Source of the DNA: Paraflavitalea soli | GTDB lineage: Bacteria; Bacteroidota; Bacteroidia; Chitinophagales; Chitinophagaceae | Length of the DNA stretch: 64,000 nt | Assembly: GCF_003555545.1 (NCBI RefSeq) | Contig: NZ_CP032157.1 | Coordinates: 124,001-188,000 of the forward strand | Direction of reading: 5' to 3' | In this document: positions 32,191 to 41,841 of the stretch, piece by piece | Numbering within the stretch: position 1 is the first letter of the stretch | Layout: every line of letters starts with the position of its first letter | The notes under the pieces: generated by a model | The model's database searches: none | Told to the model about the DNA's origin: nothing | The model's input: the letters and a program-made list of their open reading frames with translations, nothing else | Program-made: the position numbers and the translations under genes

Positions 32191-34566
32191 ATGATGAGAT
32201 ACAAGATCGTTGGTATGGTGCTGTTTACAGGCATTTCCTGCGTGGCCTATGCGCAGGATAAATTCACCTTGAGTGGAACCATCACGATAAAAACAAACAC
32301 GGAAACGATCATCGGCGCCAGCATTTTCATACCTGAGGTAAAGGTGTCGACCGTTACGAATGCATATGGCTTTTATTCTATTACCCTGCCCAAAGGAGCG
32401 TATACGATTGTGGTGAGCTATGTAGGATTTGAAAGTATTGAGGATTCTATCCCGCTGACAGGCAACATCAGGAAGAATTTTTCGATGGTTGAAAAAGGTA
32501 AGACTTTGGATGAGGTAGTGGTCAAATACAATAAGGCTGCCAACAATATCCGCAAACCGGAAATGAGTGTGAATAAGCTGTCTATTGCGACGATCAAAAA
32601 GATGCCGGCGGTGATGGGGGAGGTGGATGTGTTGAAAGCTATTCTTCAACTGCCGGGTGTTTCGACGGGGCAGGAAGGGGCCACGGGCTTTAATGTGCGG
32701 GGTGGTTCGGTAGACGGTAACCTGGTATTGCTGGATGAGGCTGTAGTGTACAATACTTCGCACCTGTTTGGTTTTTTCTCTGTGTTCAATTCGGATGTGA
32801 TCAAAGACCTGAAATTGTATAAAGGGGGGATACCTGCCAATTTTGGTGGCCGGACTTCTTCTGTTTTGGATATTTATCAAAAGGAAGGGAATAATAAGGA
32901 GTATCATGCAACGGGTGGAATAGGGGCGGTATCGAGCCGGTTATTGGTGGAGGGCCCTATTGTAAAAGATAAAAGTTCGTTTGTGGTGGCGGGGCGTAGT
33001 TCTTATGCTCATTTGTTTATGAAACTGGCCGGCAATGACAATTCTATTTCTTTTTATGATCTGAATGCCAAACTGAATTATAAGATCAATGAGAATAACA
33101 GGATCTACCTATCAGGGTATTTTGGTAAGGATAATATGGAGTTCAGCAATTTTTTCACGAACAATTATGGGAACTCGTTCATTAATCTTCGCTGGAACCA
33201 TCATTTTTCGGACAAGTTATTTTCGAATGGGTCGATCATTTACAGTAAGTATGATTATGGTCTGAAGATAAAATATGTGGGTATTGATTGGGCATCGGAC
33301 ATCCATAATTATAACCTGAAGTATGATCTTAGTCATCATATTTCGAGTCAACTGGTTTTGAATTATGGGATCAATTCGATCTACTATCAATTCAATCCGG
33401 GCACGATAAAACCTATGGATGCCAAATCGCCTATCAATCCGGACCAGATCGAGCGGAAGTATGCCTGGGAAAATGCGGTGTATGTCAGTGCGGAGCAAAA
33501 ACTAACCAAGCGGGTATCCTTGAATTATGGACTACGGTATAGTCATTTCCAACGGTTGGGGGAACAACATGTAAATAATTATGCCAATAACCAGGCGGTG
33601 GTTTTCAATCGCGATCTACAGATCTATGAGGAAGGCAAGCCTATCAGTACCACGCATTATGGTAAAAACAAAAAGATCGTTGATTTTGGGAATTTGGAAC
33701 CCCGTTTGGCGGTTTCTTATGCGATCAATGATGACCAATCGATCAAAGCGAGTTATAACCGGATGAGCCAGTATATTCATTTAATATCGAATACTGCTTC
33801 TGTTTCTCCTTTGGATATATGGGCGCCGAGTGATCAATTTTTGAAGCCTGAAATCCTTGACCAGGTTGCGCTGGGTTATTTCAGGAACTTCCGTAATGGG
33901 AAGTATTCTTTGGAAACGGAGGCCTTTTATAAGAAAATCAGCAACAAAGCGGATTATATAGATGGGGCGGAATTGATTGCACACAAAGCGATAGAACAGG
34001 TATTGCTCAACGGGGAGGGGCGGGCTTATGGACTGGAGGTGATGCTGAGGAAAAATACGGGAAAGTTAACGGGCTGGCTTTCTTACACGCTTTCCAGAGC
34101 AGAGCAGCGTACGCCGGGAAGGGATGCCAGTGAACCAGGTATTAATAATGGTCAATGGTACCGGGCCAATTACGATAAAACGCATCATCTTTCGCTTACC
34201 GGCGCTTATCAGTTGACAAAGAAATGGAGTTTTGGCGGCATTTTCACCTATCAAACGGGAAAAGCTGCCACGTATCCCATTGGTAAATATGCGTACCAGG
34301 ACATTACGATTGCGAATTACGGAGAGCGGAATGTTAATTCGCTGCCGGCCTATCACCATTTGGATCTGTCGGCTACTTACACGCCCAAACCTGACAGCAA
34401 AAAAAGGTGGAAAGGTGAATGGGTGTTCAGTATTTACAATGTATACAACAGGGGCAATGCGGCCTCGATCATGTATGAGCAGAACCGGGAAACGGGGTTG
34501 AGTGAAGCCAAGCGGATATCGATCTTCGGTATTGTACCCAGTGTGACCTATAATTTCAGATTTTAA
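32191..34566 (+). CDS. TonB-dependent receptor with carboxypeptidase-like N-terminal domain
   Basis: A 791-residue outer-membrane protein. Signal peptide (ending AYAQ); CarboxypepD_reg-like beta sandwich (about 25-110, SGTITIKTNTETIIGASIFI, YGFYSITLPKGAYTIVVSYV); plug domain (about 120-225, PAVMGEVDVLKAILQLPGVS, GFNVRGGSVDGNLVLLDEAV); then a beta barrel ending in NFRF, with C-terminal phenylalanine. It imports or senses an unknown ligand. The DUF4249 gene follows 13 bp later, a common pair in Bacteroidota. Confidence 0.93.
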   Translation: MMRYKIVGMVLFTGISCVAYAQDKFTLSGTITIKTNTETIIGASIFIPEVKVSTVTNAYGFYSITLPKGAYTIVVSYVGFESIEDSIPLTGNIRKNFSMVEKGKTLDEVVVKYNKAANNIRKPEMSVNKLSIATIKKMPAVMGEVDVLKAILQLPGVSTGQEGATGFNVRGGSVDGNLVLLDEAVVYNTSHLFGFFSVFNSDVIKDLKLYKGGIPANFGGRTSSVLDIYQKEGNNKEYHATGGIGAVSSRLLVEGPIVKDKSSFVVAGRSSYAHLFMKLAGNDNSISFYDLNAKLNYKINENNRIYLSGYFGKDNMEFSNFFTNNYGNSFINLRWNHHFSDKLFSNGSIIYSKYDYGLKIKYVGIDWASDIHNYNLKYDLSHHISSQLVLNYGINSIYYQFNPGTIKPMDAKSPINPDQIERKYAWENAVYVSAEQKLTKRVSLNYGLRYSHFQRLGEQHVNNYANNQAVVFNRDLQIYEEGKPISTTHYGKNKKIVDFGNLEPRLAVSYAINDDQSIKASYNRMSQYIHLISNTASVSPLDIWAPSDQFLKPEILDQVALGYFRNFRNGKYSLETEAFYKKISNKADYIDGAELIAHKAIEQVLLNGEGRAYGLEVMLRKNTGKLTGWLSYTLSRAEQRTPGRDASEPGINNGQWYRANYDKTHHLSLTGAYQLTKKWSFGGIFTYQTGKAATYPIGKYAYQDITIANYGERNVNSLPAYHHLDLSATYTPKPDSKKRWKGEWVFSIYNVYNRGNAASIMYEQNRETGLSEAKRISIFGIVPSVTYNFRF

Positions 34567-34579
34567 TTTTCATAAGCAA

Positions 34580-35401
34580 ATGAAAAATATACTTACAGGC
34601 CTGGTGGTTGTGTGTTGTTTTTTCGTTGTGTCGTGCACAAAAGTGGTCAAGATGGACCTGGACACAGCAGTGCCGAGATTGGTGATTGACGCATCGATCG
34701 ATTGGGTAAAGGGTACGACGGGTCATGAGCAGACAATCAAGCTTTCGACCACCACGGGCTATTACAGTGAGACGTTTCCCACGGTTTCGGGGGCGGATAT
34801 TGTTGTGACCAATGCGGCGAATACTGTATACCGTTTTACAGAAAATGGCAGTACCGGGGAATATCTCTGCGCTGATTTTCAGCCGGTGACCGGGGAAACT
34901 TATTCGTTGAAAGTAGTTTTGAACGGGGAGGTGTATACTGCCACGGAAACCTGTATAGGGGTGCCCCGGATTGAAAATAATATTGTTCAGAATAACGAAG
35001 GTGGAATTGGCGGAGATCAAATAGAAATTACTTACTACTACCAGGACAATGGCACTGAGGAAAATCACTATCTGCATCGCGTTGTATGGCCTGTATCGAA
35101 GTTCCCGGAATATAAAGCCAAAGATGACGAGAAGAGTCAGGGGAACCTGATGCAGGAATATTTTTCTGATGAAGACCTGAAGGCCGGTGACCTGGTCAAT
35201 ATCCGGTTGTATGGAATTTCGAAGCGGTATTATGATTATTTCAGGAAGTTGCTGGCGGCCTCCGGCGCTAATAACGGACCGTTTCAAACAGCTCCTGGTT
35301 CGGTGCGGGGAAATATCATTAACCAGACGCATTTCGACAACTTTGCTTATGGCTATTTCAGGTTATCGGAAGCGGATGTAAGGGATTATAGGATACAGTA
35401 A
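34580..35401 (+). CDS. DUF4249 lipoprotein
   Basis: A 273-residue protein with a lipobox (VVSC at the end of a short signal peptide). The body is the usual DUF4249 beta structure (VPRLVIDASIDWVKGTTGHE, VSGADIVVTNAANTVYRFTE, GETYSLKVVLNGEVYTA). It acts with the adjacent TonB receptor, probably as its surface-exposed accessory. The length is shorter than many family members (about 300-400), but the ends look intact. Confidence 0.88.
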   Translation: MKNILTGLVVVCCFFVVSCTKVVKMDLDTAVPRLVIDASIDWVKGTTGHEQTIKLSTTTGYYSETFPTVSGADIVVTNAANTVYRFTENGSTGEYLCADFQPVTGETYSLKVVLNGEVYTATETCIGVPRIENNIVQNNEGGIGGDQIEITYYYQDNGTEENHYLHRVVWPVSKFPEYKAKDDEKSQGNLMQEYFSDEDLKAGDLVNIRLYGISKRYYDYFRKLLAASGANNGPFQTAPGSVRGNIINQTHFDNFAYGYFRLSEADVRDYRIQ

Positions 35402-35440
35402 TCAATTGGGTTCACGGATAGCTGCTAAACGTTATACAAT

Positions 35441-36613
35441 ATGTCCACTTACATTTTTTTCAATGTTGCGGCCTACGGTCATATTAACCCGACACTTCCC
35501 ATCGTTGCTGAGTTGAGCCGGCGTGGCCATAAGGTTTATTATTTTACGGGCGAGCCTTTTGTTGATGCCGTACAGGAGGCTGGTGGCATTCCCGTCATCA
35601 TACCTGGAACTTTGCACAGTCAATCTACCAAGCCGCCGGGGGATAAAGAGATTGTGCTTTTGCCTTTTTTAATGGCGCTTGAATTGTCTCAGATCTTGCC
35701 GGAAATAGTAGACCGGTTGAAAAAAATTGAACCTGACTGTATTATTTTCAATATGCTGTTGCTGGCGCCCAGGCTTGCAGCAAGGATATTGGGATTACGC
35801 ACGATCGGTTTCCGGCCATTTCATAGTGCCAGGCATCCCCAACGGAGCATTGAAATTTTAACTGACCCGAATATCAAATTGCTTGCGCATACTGCGCAAC
35901 AAGCGCTTGGGGAGGTACTGAGCTGTTATCAGCTTCCTGATATGACCCTGCGGGAAGTGTATTCGGAAGTGCCCGGGCTAACGCTGGTATTTGTGCCCAA
36001 GCGTTTCCAGGTTGATGCGGGGCAATTTGACGAGCGTTTTGTATTTGTAGGGCCGTCTTTCATAGAGCCGCCTTCGATCCCCTGGCCGGTAGTCTCCAGC
36101 AGTGGATCGCCCACCATCAAGGTATATATATCGCTGGGGACCTTACGCAATAATGATCCTGGTTTTTACCAGCTGTGTTTGTCTGCTTTTTCGGGACCTG
36201 ACTGGAGTGTAGTCATGTCGGTTGGTTACCAGATCGACTTAGCCAGACTGGGGCCTATGCCTGCCAACTTTGTTGTCAAGCGTTCTGTGCCGCAAACGGC
36301 GCTACTGCCTCATGTGGATGTATTTGTAACGCATGGCGGTTTGAACAGCACGATGGAAGCGTTGTATTATGGCGTGCCTTTGGTTGTGCTGCCAACGATC
36401 AAGGAACAGGAAACCACGGCAAAACGTGTACTGGACCTGCAACTGGGAATTGTACCAGACCGTACGCCTCTTACGGCCGGGGCACTCCGGGGGGCTGTCA
36501 GGAAGGTATACCAGGACGAATCGATCAGGCGTTCTGTACATGCTATAAAACATGCCATCCGCGATGCTGGGGGTTATTTACGCGCTACGGACGCCATTAT
36601 TGCTTTCCGGTAA
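35441..36613 (+). CDS. Macrolide-type (GT1) UDP-glycosyltransferase
   Basis: A 390-residue GT-B enzyme. The N-terminal acceptor domain opens IFFNVAAYGHINPTLPIVAE with the catalytic-type histidine in GHINP. The C-terminal donor domain holds VFVTHGGLNSTMEALYYGVP and VVLPTIKEQETTAKRVLDL, the MGT/UGT signature. MGT enzymes attach sugars to small hydrophobic compounds and often detoxify antibiotics. It starts 39 bp after DUF4249 and may be read through from that unit. Substrate unknown. Confidence 0.9.
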   Translation: MSTYIFFNVAAYGHINPTLPIVAELSRRGHKVYYFTGEPFVDAVQEAGGIPVIIPGTLHSQSTKPPGDKEIVLLPFLMALELSQILPEIVDRLKKIEPDCIIFNMLLLAPRLAARILGLRTIGFRPFHSARHPQRSIEILTDPNIKLLAHTAQQALGEVLSCYQLPDMTLREVYSEVPGLTLVFVPKRFQVDAGQFDERFVFVGPSFIEPPSIPWPVVSSSGSPTIKVYISLGTLRNNDPGFYQLCLSAFSGPDWSVVMSVGYQIDLARLGPMPANFVVKRSVPQTALLPHVDVFVTHGGLNSTMEALYYGVPLVVLPTIKEQETTAKRVLDLQLGIVPDRTPLTAGALRGAVRKVYQDESIRRSVHAIKHAIRDAGGYLRATDAIIAFR

Positions 36614-36659
36614 CAAGCTCTTTGCTGCGCCAGCAGGACCTGCCATGATCCCATTCCTG

Positions 36660-37658
36660 TTATTTCTTATTTTGCAGAAAGGTAAATGGATTATAAGATA
36701 CCCCCACGCTACAATAAAATGCGGGATCAGGTTTTGTTTTGTATACCGGGTGGGCAAATGAATCTTCCTTTCTGAATATTCTACCTGAAGGGGTGATCTT
36801 TATACCTGTTTTTGCAGTTATTATAAAACCTCCCAGTGCATGTTCATACACTACACCGGCGTTAATATCCATTTGCCTGTATTCATACTTCTGAGGGGTG
36901 CCATCAAAGTTGTACAAATAGAATGAGGTGCCTTCCATTTCCATACCTAAGGACACTCTTCCTGTGCCATTAAAAAGGCGTTTTCTAAGATAACCGTTTT
37001 TGGGCAGGGTGAAGTCTGCCATCAGGCCATTGCCGAATTTATGTTCATAGGAAAAAACAGGGGTGACGGGAACCTGGCTACTGGGATCGATATTGAGAAG
37101 CAGTCCTGCCGTTATTTTAGTTCTTTCATTGGCCTTCAATACGAGGGCTCCTGATATTAATCCTTTCACTCTTTCTACATATTTGTCGCTTCCATCCACT
37201 ATCAGTCTAGCATAATAGACGGCCTTTTTGTTGAACAAGGTTGAAAAACGGGTGAAGTTGGCAGAAGCGGAGAAGTAGTGGGCTCTGCCATCCATATCCC
37301 GGATGCTTCCGGAAGCAGGATCGGTGAGGGCTATCACTCCGTTGGTATATTTATAACCGAGGGAGGTACCTAACATCCATGTTTTTCTTTTTATAAAAAC
37401 GAGGGTGGCACTGGTCTTGGCCTGTGTAAAGCTGTTAACCTTGCTTCCGGGCAGTTTGACGCTTCCACGATTGGCGGTAAAGTTGTATGGACCTGCGTGT
37501 GCAAACTCAAAGTTGAGGGGACGGATGTTTGAAAATTTATCTGCGGCGTATGCCACTATTTGTTTTGGAACATTGGTACTATCCCCGTTTTGGGAAAATC
37601 CCCTGACCGAGAGCAGCAGGACTCCCAGCATGTAAGCTGCTTGTTTTATTGTTTCCAT
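36660..37658 (-). CDS. Outer-membrane beta-barrel protein at the end of the efflux operon
   Basis: A 332-residue protein with a signal peptide (MLGVLLLSVRGFSQ). The mature part is a series of amphipathic beta strands (KTWMLGTSLGYKYTNGVIAL, KITAGLLLNIDP, VSLGMEMEGTSFYLYNFDG), resembling the DUF6268-type barrels. Its start overlaps the end of the RND pump gene by 13 bp, so it belongs to the same operon. Function unknown. Confidence 0.72.
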   Translation of the reverse strand: METIKQAAYMLGVLLLSVRGFSQNGDSTNVPKQIVAYAADKFSNIRPLNFEFAHAGPYNFTANRGSVKLPGSKVNSFTQAKTSATLVFIKRKTWMLGTSLGYKYTNGVIALTDPASGSIRDMDGRAHYFSASANFTRFSTLFNKKAVYYARLIVDGSDKYVERVKGLISGALVLKANERTKITAGLLLNIDPSSQVPVTPVFSYEHKFGNGLMADFTLPKNGYLRKRLFNGTGRVSLGMEMEGTSFYLYNFDGTPQKYEYRQMDINAGVVYEHALGGFIITAKTGIKITPSGRIFRKEDSFAHPVYKTKPDPAFYCSVGVSYNPFTFLQNKK

Positions 37659-40600
37659 GTTACAGGATTAGAACGTTTTTTTCTTTTTGACAACCGGGTG
37701 ATGATGTTAGCGATGATCAGGTACATGGCAGGCACTACGAACAGGGTGAGGATCATGGAGCTGGTCAATCCACCGATGATGACCCATGCCATACCGTTCT
37801 TTATTTCGGCTGCCGCCCCACTTGCCATAGCGATGGGCAACATGCCGAAGATCATGGCCAGGGTGGTCATTAATATGGGCCGCAGCCTTTCCCTGCCTGC
37901 TTCTATCAATGCATCGGTGACGGAAGCGCCTTTTTCTTTGAGGTGGTTGGTGAAATCGACGATGAGTATGGCATTTTTTGCCACCAGGCCCAGGAGCATG
38001 ATCATGCCTATGATGGTAAAGATGTTCAGGGTTTCCATGGTCAGTGCAAGGGCCAGGAAAGCGCCGACCAAGGCAACGGGGATGGAGAATAATACGACGA
38101 AAGGATATACTGCATTTTCATACAAGGCTACCATGATGAGGTATACCAGGAGGATGGCGGTGATCAAGGCCAATCCAAGGCTTCCAAAGGCTTCTTTCTG
38201 GTTTTTGGAATCACCCAGGTAATTAATGCTGATGCCGTTGGGTATCTTAACGGATTGGGCCTTTGCTTTTATTTCATCACTGACTGTTCCTGTGGGCCTT
38301 CCGGCTACGTTGGCCTGAATGGTAATGGCGCCCAGGCGGTCAATACGCTGCAAGGTGGTTTCTCCCAGGGTTTCGGTTACATCGGCAAACTGGCTTAACA
38401 AAATTGTGTGCCCCTGGGTGTTGACAAAGGGCAGGTTGCGCACGTGCCTGATATCGGACCGGTTGAACCTGTCGAGGCTCACCATTATATTGTATTCGTT
38501 GGCACCTTGCCTGAAGAGGGATTTATCTATGCCACTGAAAGCATTTTGTAGTGCGGCGCCCACGGTAGCGGCATTGAGCCCCAGGAGGCTCATTTTTTCC
38601 CTGTTCAGTTTAATATCGATCTCTGCTTTGGGGTCTTTAACGGACAATTTTACGAACTGTGTACCCGGGGTTTCCTGTACTATTTTTTGATAGGCTTCTG
38701 CTATGCGGCGAACCTCTTTGAGGTCAACGCCTTTCACGGCAATCTGTATCGGGGCATTGCTGACGTTTCCGGTTATGGAGGTTGTTAATACTGAAAACTT
38801 CGCTCCGGCAATCAGGCTGCTCAGTTTTTGTTGAATGAAGGTGCCATAATCTTCGGCGGACATGGTGCGTTTTTCCTTGTCAACCAGTGTGAGGGTAAGT
38901 TCTGCCAGGTTGTTGTTGCTGCTGGTTCCGGATACGCTACCGGTTACAAAACCTATACTGGAAAAAACTTTTTCGACCTCGGGTTGCTTCAACAGGAATT
39001 CTTCGGCCTGCTGAACGAGCGTATTGGTCCTGTAGATGGTGGCGGTGGGTTCCAGCTCCATGTTGAGGACGAGGTTGCTTTGATCGGCTTTGGGTATGAA
39101 AGCGGCCCCGATAAATCCCATGGGCACGAGGGCGATCGATCCGACAATCAGTAAAATGGTACCGGACAGCAGGTATCTTTTTTTATGCAGGAGCTGCTGA
39201 AGTATTTTTGCGTACGCTTCGCGGAGTGTATCAATGAACCGCTCAAAGGCGAGATTGATCTTTCCCCATAGTGTGTTTTCTTTTAAATGTTCCAGCTTTC
39301 CGAAACGGCTGGCGAGTAAAGGCGTAATGGTAAAAGAAACAAAAAGGCTCATGAGGGTAGACGCTACGACGACCAGGGAGAACTCTCTGAGGATGGCCCC
39401 AATCATACCTCCCGCGAGCGCCAGTGGGAGAAACACCACCACATCCACCAGTGTAATAGCCAGGGCTGTAAAGCCGATCTCGTTACGTCCTTCCAGGGCT
39501 GCTTTTCTTTTATCAGCGCCCATTTCCATGTGGCGGTAGATGTTCTCCAATACCACGATGGAATCATCCACGAGAATGCCTACTACCAATGACATGGCCA
39601 TCAGGGTCATGAGGTTGAGTGAAAATCCCAGCAGGTACATGGCCATGAAGGTGGGAATAATAGAGGAGGGGAGGGCTATCAATATGAACAGGGAGCTTCT
39701 AAGGCTGTGCAGAAATGCGAGCATGACGATGCCAACGATCAGCACGGCTAACATCAGATCGAACATTACTGCATTGGCGGCGTGCAGGGTATATACGCTC
39801 TGATCAACAGAAATATTGAATTGGAGTTGCTGGCCAATATATTGGTTTTGGATATCATCAAATGCCTGCTTTATCTTTTTGCTGACCTCGACTGCATTGG
39901 CATCGCTCTGTTTGATGATCTGTACTCCGATGGAGGGAATACCATCAATATGGTTGATGGCGGTTGTTTTTGCTGTGGCATCGACCACTTCTGCGATGTC
40001 TTTGAGGCAGATAGCTCCCTGGCCGGGTTGTTGGAGAATGATCAATTCCCGTAACTGGTCCAATGACCTCAGGTTGGCATCGTAGCGAATAGAGAGCTGC
40101 TGGTTTTGGGTCTCTATGCTGCCTGCAGGAAAAGAAAGGTTGGCATTGCTGACTGCCTCGGTAATCCGGGAAATAGAAAGACCATAGTTCAATAGTTTAT
40201 CCTGGTTGATATTTATTTGTATCTCGCGTTCATCTCCGCCGATCATATTGACCTGTCCTACGCCGGCAACATTCTGTAAGATGGGCCTTAGCTGGTTGTT
40301 GACGAGGTCATAGAGGTCGCGGGGCGCCATGCTGGCTGTTACCCCTGCTTTGATAACGGGTGTTTCTTCGAGGTTTACTTTGCTCACTTTTGGCTTTCCG
40401 GCATCGGTGGGCAGGTCATTCCGGATCTGGTCGGCCTTGCGTTGTACATCCCGTTCGGCCTGGTCTATGTTGGTGCCGCTTTTAAATGTGATGGTTATAA
40501 TGGAAAGGCTTTGCTGTGAAGTGGAATTGATCTGATCGAGGCCTTCTACGGCAGAAAAGGCATCTTCCAGTTTTTTAGTGACAGTGGTCTGTACCTCTGC

Positions 40601-40768
40601 TGCTGCTGCACCCGGATACAGGGTGCTTATGGACACTGTAGGCAGGTCAATTTTGGGAAGGAGGTTATAGTTGAGGCTGCGGTAGGATTGGAGTCCAAAC
40701 AGTATGAGCACTGTAAATATCACGATCAGTAACAGGGGTCTTTTTATGGCTATTCCGGTTATTGACAT
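37646..40768 (-). CDS. RND-family efflux transporter permease (AcrB/HAE1 type)
   Basis: A 1040-residue inner-membrane pump, the usual length. It begins ITGIAIKRPLLLIVIFTVLI (TM1). Between TM1 and TM2 is the porter domain; TM4 carries LVVGILVDDSIVVLENIYRH with the proton-relay DD pair. The second half repeats the pattern with LLGLVAKNAILIVDFTNHLK and GRERLRPILMTTLAMIFGML. It exports drugs or other toxic compounds with the adaptor and TolC-like channel encoded upstream (9-bp and 5-bp gaps). Confidence 0.95.
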   Translation of the reverse strand: MSITGIAIKRPLLLIVIFTVLILFGLQSYRSLNYNLLPKIDLPTVSISTLYPGAAAAEVQTTVTKKLEDAFSAVEGLDQINSTSQQSLSIITITFKSGTNIDQAERDVQRKADQIRNDLPTDAGKPKVSKVNLEETPVIKAGVTASMAPRDLYDLVNNQLRPILQNVAGVGQVNMIGGDEREIQININQDKLLNYGLSISRITEAVSNANLSFPAGSIETQNQQLSIRYDANLRSLDQLRELIILQQPGQGAICLKDIAEVVDATAKTTAINHIDGIPSIGVQIIKQSDANAVEVSKKIKQAFDDIQNQYIGQQLQFNISVDQSVYTLHAANAVMFDLMLAVLIVGIVMLAFLHSLRSSLFILIALPSSIIPTFMAMYLLGFSLNLMTLMAMSLVVGILVDDSIVVLENIYRHMEMGADKRKAALEGRNEIGFTALAITLVDVVVFLPLALAGGMIGAILREFSLVVVASTLMSLFVSFTITPLLASRFGKLEHLKENTLWGKINLAFERFIDTLREAYAKILQQLLHKKRYLLSGTILLIVGSIALVPMGFIGAAFIPKADQSNLVLNMELEPTATIYRTNTLVQQAEEFLLKQPEVEKVFSSIGFVTGSVSGTSSNNNLAELTLTLVDKEKRTMSAEDYGTFIQQKLSSLIAGAKFSVLTTSITGNVSNAPIQIAVKGVDLKEVRRIAEAYQKIVQETPGTQFVKLSVKDPKAEIDIKLNREKMSLLGLNAATVGAALQNAFSGIDKSLFRQGANEYNIMVSLDRFNRSDIRHVRNLPFVNTQGHTILLSQFADVTETLGETTLQRIDRLGAITIQANVAGRPTGTVSDEIKAKAQSVKIPNGISINYLGDSKNQKEAFGSLGLALITAILLVYLIMVALYENAVYPFVVLFSIPVALVGAFLALALTMETLNIFTIIGMIMLLGLVAKNAILIVDFTNHLKEKGASVTDALIEAGRERLRPILMTTLAMIFGMLPIAMASGAAAEIKNGMAWVIIGGLTSSMILTLFVVPAMYLIIANIITRLSKRKKRSNPVTWKQ

Positions 40769-40777
40769 TGCTGGTCT

Positions 40778-41836
40778 TTATTTTGACATGTTGATCAATG
40801 CGCCATCCTTCAGGTTGATCTGTCCGGATGTAATGACCTGCTCACCTGGCTGCAGGCCTTCGGTTACCTGTATATTATCACCATATTCAGCGCCCACCTT
40901 GATGCTGCGTAAAACGGCCTTGCCGTTCTGTACGGTATAGACGGAAGCATGCTGTGTACTTTCAAGGAGTGCTTCGCGGGGAATCAGGATGACCTTCCGG
41001 GTTGTCTTACGTGAAAAATCAGCGTAGACAAAAGTGCCGGAACGCAGTGGTGTATCCTTGTTGTTGGGTGCGGTAATTTCTACCTGGTAGTTATAAGCCT
41101 GGTTGGCCTGGGGGCTGATGAAAGTAACTGTTCCTGCAAAAGACCTGTCGGGGTACACATCGGTTGTGAGCTTTATGTTTTGACCAAGGGATACCTGGTA
41201 TACCTCTGCTTCGGTAAGGTATACCTGTACCTTTACCTGTGAAAGGTTGATAATGGAAGCGATCTGTGTACCTGTGCTGACAAACATTCCTTCTTCAACC
41301 CCTTTTGAGCCGATGATGCCGCTGGTAGGTGCTTTGATAGTAGCATCTGCGATCTGTCTTTGCAGCTGTTCGACGTGGTTGCGGGCATCGTTGTACTGCT
41401 GACGGATATCGTTGACCTTTTCCTGTGTAGCGGCATTGCCTTCCAGCAGTTCTGTATAAGTCTGCAGGTCACGTTTAAGTTTATCTACATTTGACGCTGA
41501 TCGCCGGAGGTCGAGCTCCAGCAAACGGGTATCCACGATGGCAAGGGGCTGGCCTTGCCGTACGTTGTCGCCCAGGTTGAACAGTAACCGTTGCAGGTTG
41601 CCGCTGCTGACGGATAGCAGTTTCGCTTCTTTGAACGGGGCCAGCATACCTGTCTTCACGAGGCTGGCTTCCTGGATTTCCTCCCTGACGGAGATGATGG
41701 TTACCGGTATCCGTATATTTTCAATCTTTAGGGGTTGCTTTTTTGCGTTGATCTTTTTTTTATTGGCCGCCAACCTGGCTGCCACAACACCTATGATGAT
41801 GATCAGGAACAGGCTTAGTATGAGCGTTTTTTTCAT
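40778..41836 (-). CDS. RND efflux periplasmic adaptor (membrane fusion protein)
   Basis: The start is set at the ATG at 41836 (MKKTLILSLFLIIIIGVVAA). A longer frame runs 46 codons into the upstream TolC gene and is unlikely. The protein (352 residues) has an N-terminal membrane anchor, a lipoyl-like half (EAKLLSVSSGNLQRLLFNLG and DATIKAPTSGIIGSKGVEEG), a helical hairpin between them (LDLRRSASNVDKLKRDLQTY) and beta-barrel and membrane-proximal domains. It links the RND pump to TolC. Confidence 0.93.
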   Translation of the reverse strand: MKKTLILSLFLIIIIGVVAARLAANKKKINAKKQPLKIENIRIPVTIISVREEIQEASLVKTGMLAPFKEAKLLSVSSGNLQRLLFNLGDNVRQGQPLAIVDTRLLELDLRRSASNVDKLKRDLQTYTELLEGNAATQEKVNDIRQQYNDARNHVEQLQRQIADATIKAPTSGIIGSKGVEEGMFVSTGTQIASIINLSQVKVQVYLTEAEVYQVSLGQNIKLTTDVYPDRSFAGTVTFISPQANQAYNYQVEITAPNNKDTPLRSGTFVYADFSRKTTRKVILIPREALLESTQHASVYTVQNGKAVLRSIKVGAEYGDNIQVTEGLQPGEQVITSGQINLKDGALINMSK

Positions 41837-41841
41837 CGTAT

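Noticed and set aside
34556-35332. 258-codon minus-strand open frame
   Set aside because: Antisense to the DUF4249 gene; no domain recognised.
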